Below, in pieces: positions 21,346 to 27,617 of a stretch of DNA of 27,617 bases; position 1 is the first letter of the stretch, and each line of letters starts with the position of its first letter. The stretch comes from Fragilaria radians (lineage: Eukaryota; Bacillariophyta; Fragilariophyceae; Fragilariales; Fragilariaceae), in NCBI GenBank assembly GCA_900642245.1, contig CAAAJI010000637.1, forward strand, positions 1 through 27,617. The letters run 5' to 3'. Both the position numbers and the translations under genes were made by a program. The notes under the pieces were generated by a model, which did not search any database, had not been told where the DNA came from, and worked only from the letters and a program-made list of their open reading frames with translations.

Positions 21346-23331
21346 ATGGGCAAAGCGCTTACCCGCAGCATTGACCGGGCATTCGCCATCGACGGGATCA
21401 GTCCCGATGAAATGGCAATGCTCGAGGAACGGATTGCCGCCATCCAGCCTCGAATGGCGTGGCTCTACCTGCTGATGGCGATCTATTTCGCCGGGCTGGC
21501 GCTGGTGATGCCCGTTGCGGGCTCGACCTTCATTACCAATGTCCCGCTGGGGCTGCTGATCCTCTTTCGGATCCGCTATTGGATGCGGCACCGCAGCCAT
21601 GTGTTCCTTGGCGAAGCCGCCAGATCGGCGCTGCGTGGAATTGCGTTGGGTGCAGTCGCAATTGCGGTCAGTTATCTTCTCATCCTGGCCGTCTCGTCAT
21701 GGTCGGTGAGCGCCGTCGATCTGCAACTGATGTTCCTGTCAGCCTCGATTTGCTCGCTTGCTTCCGCGCTGACGATCGCAATCCTGATGCGGGCCGCGCG
21801 CGTAGTGCTGGTGCTGCTCGGCCTCCCCGCCTCGATCCTGGCCGTCGCGCTCGGGCCCAATCCCGTCGCGTCGATGGTCGGGGTCAATCTGTTCATGTGC
21901 ACCTTGCTGTCGCTCTACACGCTCAAACTGCAGGACCACAGCTTCGTCCGGCACTTCCAGTTGCGGCTCGGGGCGGAAGCCGAGCGCGGCCGCGCGGAGC
22001 GAGCGGAGCAGACAGCCTTGGTGGAGCAGGGTCATGCGAAGGCTGCGGCGGCAACAGATTTCCTGACCGGCTTGCCTAATCGCCGGGCCTTCCTTGAGGC
22101 GATCCGCAACCGCCAGACGGGTGGCGCGGACGGCAGCCTGATCATGCTCGATCTGGATGGCTTCAAACCGGTCAACGATACGTTCGGGCATGCGACCGGG
22201 GATATCTTGCTCAAGCAGGTCAGCCGGCGACTGCTCGGATTGAGCGGCCCGACCACGCTGGTGGCGCGACTTGGCGGGGATGAATTCGCGATGTTTGCCC
22301 ATGGCCTTGGAAGCGAGGAGGCGCAGGCCTTTGCCGAGCGAGTGGTCGCCGAACTTGGCCAGCCGTACAAGATCGGCCCCTCGACCGTCGGGATCGCCGC
22401 CTGCTGCGGAGTGGCGACATTGGGGGCAGGTGCGAGCGATCCGTCGACAGCATTGCGTCGGGCCGACCTCGCTTTGTATCGGGCCAAGTCAGTCGGACGC
22501 GGCAAGGTTGAATTCTACGACCGCGGCATGGGCGCCGCTGTCGACCGCCGCAGCGAGATCGAGTTCGCGCTTCGAAGTCCGGGCATCGAGCAGGAAATCG
22601 AGCTCGCCTTCCAACCGATATTCCGGCTCGACACGATGAAGATTGTCGCGTTCGAGGCACTTGCCCGCTGGTCGCATTCGACGCTTGGGCCGGTGGCGCC
22701 GTCGGATTTCATCCCCATCACCGAGCAACTTCAACTGGTCGAGCGATTGAGCCGCGCGTTGCTGGCGCGCGCGGCCGGTCATGCCCGGAGCTGGCCATCG
22801 ATGACGAGCCTGTCGTTCAATCTAAGCGGGGTACAACTTTGTTCGTTGGGCAGCGCGGGGCGGGTGCTCGAGGTGATCTCCGCCGCCGATTTCCCCGCCC
22901 GCCGTTTACAGATCGAGATCACCGAGACGGCACTGATGGCCGATCTTGACTCTGCGCGGGCCAACATCGACGCGCTGCGCCAGGCGGGTGTCAGCGTCGT
23001 GATCGACGATTTCGGCGCGGGCTTCGCGTCGATCGGCTATCTGCGCGAGATGCGGTTCGACAAGTTGAAGCTCGACGGCTCCCTGCTTGGCGCGTGCGAT
23101 ACGGCCCACGGCGCCGCATTGCTCAAGGGCGTAATCGCGCTCGCGCGGTCGATCGGGACACCGTGCGTCGCGGAGCATGTCGAGACGATGCAGCAGGCGA
23201 CGATGCTGCGGAAATTCGGTTGCTGCTATGGGCAGGGCCATTGGCTAGGACGGCCGGTCGGCGCTGACGAAGCGAACGCGCTTGCCCACGCCCATGTCAT
23301 GCCGCCCGCGGACTTCCGCCTGGCGAGTTAG
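21346..23331 (+). CDS. Membrane GGDEF-EAL protein (cyclic di-GMP synthesis/hydrolysis)
   Basis: 661 residues from the ATG at 21346; an in-frame GTG at 21325 would add seven. About six membrane helices occupy roughly residues 38-193. The GGDEF domain (about 230-390) has DFLTGLPNRRAFL, LIMLDLDGFKPVND and the intact active site ARLGGDEF near 308-315. The EAL domain (about 405-650) keeps EALARW (437-442), SFNLS, EITET, IDDFGAGFASIGYL, KLKLDGSLL and the late Glu in VAEHVET, so metal-dependent phosphodiesterase activity is plausible. Both halves look active, which suggests that one activity is switched by the membrane sensor. The stop is 4 bases from the convergent aldehyde dehydrogenase gene. Confidence 0.94.
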   Translation: MGKALTRSIDRAFAIDGISPDEMAMLEERIAAIQPRMAWLYLLMAIYFAGLALVMPVAGSTFITNVPLGLLILFRIRYWMRHRSHVFLGEAARSALRGIALGAVAIAVSYLLILAVSSWSVSAVDLQLMFLSASICSLASALTIAILMRAARVVLVLLGLPASILAVALGPNPVASMVGVNLFMCTLLSLYTLKLQDHSFVRHFQLRLGAEAERGRAERAEQTALVEQGHAKAAAATDFLTGLPNRRAFLEAIRNRQTGGADGSLIMLDLDGFKPVNDTFGHATGDILLKQVSRRLLGLSGPTTLVARLGGDEFAMFAHGLGSEEAQAFAERVVAELGQPYKIGPSTVGIAACCGVATLGAGASDPSTALRRADLALYRAKSVGRGKVEFYDRGMGAAVDRRSEIEFALRSPGIEQEIELAFQPIFRLDTMKIVAFEALARWSHSTLGPVAPSDFIPITEQLQLVERLSRALLARAAGHARSWPSMTSLSFNLSGVQLCSLGSAGRVLEVISAADFPARRLQIEITETALMADLDSARANIDALRQAGVSVVIDDFGAGFASIGYLREMRFDKLKLDGSLLGACDTAHGAALLKGVIALARSIGTPCVAEHVETMQQATMLRKFGCCYGQGHWLGRPVGADEANALAHAHVMPPADFRLAS

Positions 23332-23335
23332 GCAA

Positions 23336-24763
23336 TCAGGCCTGGTGGATCGCCTTCACGATTTGGTAGGTCTCGAGCCCCTCCTTGCCGCCTTCGCTCC
23401 CGAATCCGGAGTCCTTCACCCCGCCAAAGGGCGCATCCGCCGTCGAGATGGCGAAGGTATTGATCCCGACCATTCCGCTCTCGATCGCGTCACCGAGCAG
23501 GTTCGCGCGCCGGCCGTTCTCGGTGAAAGCGAAGGCGGCGAGGCCGAACGGCAGGCGATTGGCCTGCTCGATCGCCTCATCAAAGGTCTTGAAGCTGGCG
23601 CTGACCGCAACCGGCCCGAACGGCTCCTCGTTCATGATGTCGGCGTTGATGGGGACATCGCCCAGCAGGGTAGGCTGGAAGAAGTAGCCGCTGTTTCCGC
23701 GCTTGCCTCCGGCGAGCACGCGCGCACCCTTGGTCTCGGCGTCGCCAACCAGCCGCTCGATCTCGTCGGGGCGGCGCGCATTGGCGAGCGGCCCCATCTT
23801 GGTGTCCGCCGCGAGACCGTCGCCGATCTTGACGTTGGCGGTGCGCGCCGCGAATCCCTTGAGGAAGGCATCGTAAATGCCTTCTTGGACGTAGAAGCGG
23901 GTCGGCGAGACGCACACCTGGCCGGCGTTGCGGAATTTCTGCGGGACGACCATGTCGAGCGTCTTCTCGAGGTCGCAATCGTCGAAGATCAGCACCGGCG
24001 CATGGCCGCCGAGTTCGAGCGTGATCCGCTTCATATGGTCGGCGGCAAGCTTCATCAGATGCTTGCCGACCGGGACCGAGCCGGTGAAGCTCGCCTTGCG
24101 GACGACGGGCGAAGCAAACAGCGTGGTGGACACCAGATTTGCCTCTCCGTGGACCAACTGCGCGACGCCTGCCGGAATCCCCGCATCGGCCAAAGCGCGG
24201 AACAACTCGCCGGTGCAGCCCGGGGTCTCCTGGGGCGGGCGTGAGATCACGGGGCACCCCGCGGCAAGCGCCGCGGCGACCTTCTTCGCCAGCAGGTAGA
24301 TGGGGAAATTCCACGGCGTGAACGTCGCGGTGGGCCCAACCGGCTGGCGAATGACGATCGAGCGCTGGCCGGTCGGGCGCACCAGGGTGCGGCCATAGTC
24401 GCGCTTGATCTCGTCCGCATACCAGGTGAACATCGACGCCGAGCCGATCACTTCGGCCCGCGCCTCGGCGAGTGGCTTGCCCTGCTCCTGCGTCAGGATG
24501 CTCGCGATATGGTCGGCGCGGTCGACCAGCAGGCCCGCCGCCTCGTGCAGGATCGCCGCCCGCTTTTCGACCTCGGTCGAGCGCCAAATTGGCCAGGCGC
24601 GCTCGGCGGCGGCAAGCGCTTCCTCGAGATCGGCGGCGCTGGCGAGCGGGACGTCCGCAATGCCCGATCCGCTGACGGGATTGATGACGGTGTGGGCGTC
24701 GCGGCCTTCACCGCTTTTCCAATTGCCGTCGATGAATAGTTTGAGGTCTGCGTCATAGGTCAT
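23336..24763 (-). CDS. Succinate-semialdehyde dehydrogenase-like aldehyde dehydrogenase
   Basis: 475 residues from the ATG at 24763; an ATG at 24820 would add a non-family extension. The family motifs are EQGKPLAEARAE, TPWNFP with Asn152, FTGSVPVGKHLM, LELGGHAPVL with the general-base Glu250, and FRNAGQVCVSPTRF with the catalytic Cys284. The overall sequence resembles NAD(P)-dependent succinate- or glutarate-semialdehyde dehydrogenases of the GabD type. The coenzyme-binding K-P-x-E motif is R-P-P-Q (175-178), changing both the Lys and the Glu that normally contact the cofactor. It is divergent from the SCP2 gene (98-base gap). The exact aldehyde is not known. Confidence 0.9.
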   Translation of the reverse strand: MTYDADLKLFIDGNWKSGEGRDAHTVINPVSGSGIADVPLASAADLEEALAAAERAWPIWRSTEVEKRAAILHEAAGLLVDRADHIASILTQEQGKPLAEARAEVIGSASMFTWYADEIKRDYGRTLVRPTGQRSIVIRQPVGPTATFTPWNFPIYLLAKKVAAALAAGCPVISRPPQETPGCTGELFRALADAGIPAGVAQLVHGEANLVSTTLFASPVVRKASFTGSVPVGKHLMKLAADHMKRITLELGGHAPVLIFDDCDLEKTLDMVVPQKFRNAGQVCVSPTRFYVQEGIYDAFLKGFAARTANVKIGDGLAADTKMGPLANARRPDEIERLVGDAETKGARVLAGGKRGNSGYFFQPTLLGDVPINADIMNEEPFGPVAVSASFKTFDEAIEQANRLPFGLAAFAFTENGRRANLLGDAIESGMVGINTFAISTADAPFGGVKDSGFGSEGGKEGLETYQIVKAIHQA

Positions 24764-24861
24764 GGGGGTCAAATAGGCCGGTGCGATGCCCGCGCCAAGC
24801 CCGCCTTGAACCGGCAACATCGCGGCGCTAGATCGGTTGCCATTCGCAACAGGAGCCCGCC

Positions 24862-25161
24862 ATGACCAAGACCGAACTCGCCGCCAAGATGCAGGACGCC
24901 GGAGCAGTGCTTCCTGGCAAGACGGTCAAGCTCGACTTCGGCGACCAGGGCACCATTATGCTCGATGGCGTGGGCAATACGGTGACCGAGGCCGACGGCG
25001 CTGCCGACACGACGATCAAGATCGCCTGGGCGGACTGGCAGGCGATGGCCGACGGCCAGCTCGACGGCATGACCGCTTTCATGACCGGCAAATTGAAGGT
25101 CGAGGGCGACATGTCCAACGCCATGCAGCTGCAGGGAGTGCTGTCGAAGCTGCGGGGCTGA
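24862..25161 (+). CDS. SCP2 sterol-binding domain protein
   Basis: 99 residues, the length of a lone SCP2 domain. The pattern VKLDFGDQGTIMLDG, TTIKIAWADWQAMADGQLDG and MTAFMTGKLKVEGDMSNAMQL is characteristic of this fold, which has a hydrophobic tunnel binding lipids or acyl-CoAs. The ATG has AGGAG 7 bases upstream. It stands just before the CoA-transferase genes (46-base gap), consistent with a role in acyl-CoA or lipid handling (inference). Confidence 0.9.
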   Translation: MTKTELAAKMQDAGAVLPGKTVKLDFGDQGTIMLDGVGNTVTEADGAADTTIKIAWADWQAMADGQLDGMTAFMTGKLKVEGDMSNAMQLQGVLSKLRG

Positions 25162-25207
25162 TCGAGGGGCGGCTTGCCCGCGTCGAGGCGTCTGCCTAAG
25201 ACGCGGC

Positions 25208-25918
25208 ATGGCCCAGAAAATCTATCCCGACGCCGCCGCCGCCCTTGATGGCTTGTTGTTCGACGGCATGACCATCGCCGCCGGCGGGTTCGGCCTGTGC
25301 GGCATCCCGGAGCGACTGATCGACGCGATCGTGGCGAGCGGGGTCAAGGATCTCACCATCGCCAGCAACAATGCCGGGATCGACAATGAGGGCCTGGGCA
25401 AATTGCTCCGCACCCGGCAGGTCAAGAAGATGATCTCGTCCTACGTCGGCGAGAACAAGGAATTCGAACGGCAATATCTGGCCGGCGAGCTCGAAGTCGA
25501 GTTCTGCCCGCAGGGAACGCTTGCCGAGCGGATGCGCGCCGGCGGGGCCGGGATCCCCGGTTTCTATACCAAGACCGGCGTCGGCACGAAGGTGGCCGAG
25601 GGTAAGGAGGTCAAGGACTTCGACGGCGAGGAATATATCCTGGAACGCGGCATTCGCGCCGACCTCGCGATCATCAAGGGCTGGAAAGCCGACGAGGCGG
25701 GCAATCTGATGTTCCGCAAGACCGCACGCAATTTCAATGCACCCGCCGCTACCTGTGGCGGGATCTGCGTCGCAGAAGTCGAGGAAATCGTCGCGGTGGG
25801 ATCGCTCGATCCCGACGCGATACACGTCCCCAGTATCTACGTGAAGCGGCTCATCCTCGGTGCGCCCTATGACAAGAAGATCGAGTTCACGACCACCCGC
25901 GAACGGGCGGCCGCGTGA
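25208..25918 (+). CDS. scoA: 3-oxoacid CoA-transferase subunit A
   Basis: 236 residues. The segments LDGLLFDGMTIAAGGFGLCGIP, DLTIASNNAGIDNEGLGKLL, EFCPQGTLAERMRAGGAGIPGFYT and ILERGIRADLAIIKGWKADE are those of succinyl-CoA:3-ketoacid CoA-transferase subunit A. With subunit B it transfers CoA from succinyl-CoA to acetoacetate or similar acids. Subunit B (26361) normally follows directly, but here a small membrane-protein gene lies between them. The stop overlaps the GTG of that gene as GTGA. Confidence 0.95.
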   Translation: MAQKIYPDAAAALDGLLFDGMTIAAGGFGLCGIPERLIDAIVASGVKDLTIASNNAGIDNEGLGKLLRTRQVKKMISSYVGENKEFERQYLAGELEVEFCPQGTLAERMRAGGAGIPGFYTKTGVGTKVAEGKEVKDFDGEEYILERGIRADLAIIKGWKADEAGNLMFRKTARNFNAPAATCGGICVAEVEEIVAVGSLDPDAIHVPSIYVKRLILGAPYDKKIEFTTTRERAAA

Positions 25919-26361
25919 CCGACCGGAACCTGTGGCTTATCGCTGGCGGATGGCTCAGCCTGGTCGCGTCGATCCTGCACATCGCCTGCATCGTCGGCGG
26001 GCCCGACTGGTATCGTTTCTTTGGCGCAGGCGAGGCGATGGCGAGAGCCGCCGAGCGCGGTGAAATCTATCCCGCGGCGGTCACGTTCGCAATCGCCGCA
26101 CTGCTTGCGGTCTGGGCAGCCTATGCGTTCGCCGGGGCGGGGCTGATCCCTCGCTTGCCGTTGATGCGGACCGCGCTGGTCGCGATTACTGCAGTCTATC
26201 TGTTGCGCGGCGCAGTAATTATTCCTGCGCTCACCGTCGCCGGGATGGGCGGGACGTTCAACATTTGGTCGTCGCTGATCGTGCTCGGCTACGGTGTTAC
26301 CCATGCCATCGGCACGTGGCACGCCTGGCCTTCGCTCTCACCCAAAGGAATACTCGCATAA
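25915..26361 (+). CDS. Small four-helix membrane protein of unknown function
   Basis: 148 residues from the GTG at 25915, coupled to scoA by a 4-base overlap. Hydrophobic stretches at about 7-28 (LWLIAGGWLSLVASILHIAC), 53-75, 86-108 and 115-137 suggest four membrane helices, with a conserved-looking GPDWYRFFGAGE between the first two. I do not recognise a named family with confidence. Its stop codon TAA overlaps the scoB ATG by one base (TAATG), so it is embedded in the scoA-scoB unit. It may be a transporter-like or sensory partner, or a passenger gene. Confidence 0.8.
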   Translation: MTDRNLWLIAGGWLSLVASILHIACIVGGPDWYRFFGAGEAMARAAERGEIYPAAVTFAIAALLAVWAAYAFAGAGLIPRLPLMRTALVAITAVYLLRGAVIIPALTVAGMGGTFNIWSSLIVLGYGVTHAIGTWHAWPSLSPKGILA

Positions 26362-26996
26362 TGGCTTGGGACCGCAACCAGATGGCCGCTCGCGCGGCGC
26401 GCGAGCTCGAGGACGGATATTACGTCAACCTCGGGATCGGGATCCCAACCCTCGTCGCGAACAATATTCCCGACGGGATGACGGTCACGCTTCAGTCCGA
26501 AAACGGCATGCTCGGGATCGGGCCGTTCCCCTATCCCGACGAGGTGGATGCCGATCTGATCAATGCCGGCAAGCAAACCATCAGCGAGCTCGACAGCACG
26601 TCCTATTTCTCGTCGAGCGACAGCTTCGCGATGATCCGCGGCGGGCATATCGACCTCACCGTCTTGGGCGCAATGGAGGTCAGCGAGGGCGGCGACATCG
26701 CCAACTGGATGATTCCCGGCAAAATGATCAAGGGTATGGGCGGGGCGATGGACCTCGTCGCCGGGGTCAAGCGCATCATTGTCGTGATGGAGCATAATGC
26801 CAAGGACGGCAGCCCCAAGTTCATCCCCGCCTGCACGCTTCCGCTGACCGGCAAGAACAGCGTCGACATGATCATCACCGACCTCGGCGTGTTCGAGCGG
26901 CCCGACCACGCGTCGCCGTTCAAGCTGATCGAGCTTGCACCGGGCGTCACATCCGAAGAAATTCGCTCCAAGACGACTGCGCACTACGTCGAATGA
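26361..26996 (+). CDS. scoB: 3-oxoacid CoA-transferase subunit B
   Basis: 211 residues from the ATG at 26361. YVNLGIGIPTLVANNIP and the SENGMLGIGPFP motif with the CoA-accepting Glu47 identify subunit B, with FSSSDSFAMIRGGHIDLTVL, IPGKMIKGMGGAMDL and CTLPLTGKNSVDMIITDL following. It is the catalytic partner of scoA. The stop overlaps the ATG of the downstream lipoprotein gene as ATGA. Confidence 0.96.
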   Translation: MAWDRNQMAARAARELEDGYYVNLGIGIPTLVANNIPDGMTVTLQSENGMLGIGPFPYPDEVDADLINAGKQTISELDSTSYFSSSDSFAMIRGGHIDLTVLGAMEVSEGGDIANWMIPGKMIKGMGGAMDLVAGVKRIIVVMEHNAKDGSPKFIPACTLPLTGKNSVDMIITDLGVFERPDHASPFKLIELAPGVTSEEIRSKTTAHYVE

Positions 26997-27283
26997 GGTC
27001 GTTGGCGTTGCTCGGGATGGCGGCGCTTGCCGCCTGCACTCAGCAGGCCCCGACCATCATCGACGGCTCGAGCGCGGACGCTTTCGAGCGCACCACGCAA
27101 CGCGCGCGCGGCGACCTTCCCGTCGCCGACCGGCTCGACTTCGATCGCGCCATCGCTACCATTCCGGCGCGGCGCTATGCCAATCGCGATCCGTCGGCGG
27201 CGGCGCGCACCGCGTTCGACGGGATGACGGCCGCCGAGGTGGTCGCGACCGAACGGGCACGAACAAAGGGGAGAATCTCATGA
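26993..27283 (+). CDS. Small lipoprotein, DUF6694-like
   Basis: 96 residues. The leader MRSLALLGMAALAAC has a lipobox (LAAC), so the mature protein probably begins at Cys15. The remainder, TIIDGSSADAFERTTQRARG, then LDFDRAIATI and AFDGMTAAEVVA, resembles the DUF6694 family; I hold that loosely. It is coupled to scoB upstream and to the hydrolase downstream by 4-base ATGA overlaps. Function is unknown. Confidence 0.8.
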   Translation: MRSLALLGMAALAACTQQAPTIIDGSSADAFERTTQRARGDLPVADRLDFDRAIATIPARRYANRDPSAAARTAFDGMTAAEVVATERARTKGRIS

Positions 27284-27617
27284 AGGCATTGATTGGACTC
27301 GGGATCGCGGCGGCGGTGGCACTCGCCACTGGCACGTCGGCCCAGACTTCCGGCGCTCAGGCGCGCGGCGCGGGGGTTGGCATCGTCCGGCTCGACTGCG
27401 GCAATGGCACGGTCAAGAACTTCAACGCCTTCTTCTCCGATACCAATGAATATCCAACGGGCCCGCGGGTCATTACCAACAGCTGCTATCTAGTCCGTCA
27501 CGGCAGCGATTACCTGCTGTGGGACACCGGCTTTCCGGCCACGATCAAAAGGCAAGTCGACCGACATGGGCGCAATCGTCTCCCGGCTCGACAAGAGCAT
27601 CCCCGAGCAGCTTGCCC
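27280..27617 (+). pseudogene. Metallo-beta-lactamase-fold hydrolase (lactonase-like), partial, with an apparent frameshift
   Basis: The ATG at 27280 overlaps the previous stop. A Sec-type signal peptide (KALIGLGIAAAVALATGTSAQ) is followed by VGIVRLDCGNGTVKNF and NSCYLVRHGSDYLLWDTGFP, the N-terminal part of exported metallo-beta-lactamase-fold lactonase-type hydrolases, before the HxHxDH metal site. After the AAAA run at 27547-27550 the frame changes to an Arg-rich sequence, while the next frame reads KGKSTDMGAIVSRLDKSIPE, which looks like the true continuation. The gene leaves the window 67 bases later. This is either a real one-base insertion or a sequence error. Confidence 0.75.

Noticed and set aside
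1..27617. CRISPR array, insertion sequence, prophage or integrase
   Set aside because: I saw no regularly spaced repeats, transposase, integrase or phage structural genes on either strand.

Overview
The window looks like a chromosomal segment of a GC-rich alphaproteobacterium, most likely a sphingomonad. The markers are NDUFA12 and DUF2155 genes side by side, an aroQ-accB-accC-arsC-aat operon, HWE-family signalling, EcfG-type promoter sequences, and the order tRNA-Trp, secE, nusG. I see no phage, insertion sequence, transposase, plasmid function or CRISPR array. Most genes are close-packed, and many overlap the next gene by 1-4 bases using ATG, GTG or TTG starts.

Layout. 1-307: 5' part of rplK (L11), minus strand. 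474-8955: a block of accessory genes lying between rplK and nusG, which are neighbours in many bacteria. It holds a CinA/PncC amidohydrolase, a membrane hybrid histidine kinase, a PAS-HWE histidine kinase convergent with a single-domain response regulator, a three-gene coupled operon (YqcI/YcgG haem oxygenase-like, DUF1989, TupA-like ATP-grasp), an NTF2-like protein and a cNMP-domain flavoprotein. 8986-10160: nusG terminator, nusG, secE, a run of hairpins, tRNA-Trp. 10230-11978: fatty-acyl-AMP ligase. 12146-14988: recX, a two-domain cold-shock protein, a DUF192 lipoprotein, NDUFA12 and a DUF2155 lipoprotein on the plus strand. 14775-18192: aroQ-accB-accC-arsC-aat on the minus strand. 18235-19225: thiS-thiG. 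19222-20883: a ThDP-dependent enzyme. 21041-23331: a 74-residue unknown and a membrane GGDEF-EAL protein. 23336-24763: a succinate-semialdehyde-type aldehyde dehydrogenase. 24862-27617: SCP2 protein, then a chain scoA, membrane protein, scoB, lipoprotein and a metallo-beta-lactamase-fold enzyme that runs off the window with an apparent frameshift.

How the genes may work together. The strongest candidate for an undescribed system is 4820-6928. Two of its three families (YqcI/YcgG and DUF1989) have members acting on guanidino compounds, and the third is an ATP-grasp ligase type. Just upstream and divergent is a response regulator whose promoter matches the alphaproteobacterial general-stress consensus GGAAC-N16-CGTT; a second exact match precedes the cinA-like gene. 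The 474-4749 block therefore looks partly tied to the EcfG general stress response. The 25208-27617 chain combines ketone-body/CoA transfer with envelope proteins and a hydrolase in one translationally coupled unit.

No stretch over 300 bases lacks a gene. The longest gap, 9798-10084 between secE and tRNA-Trp, is filled with stem-loops.
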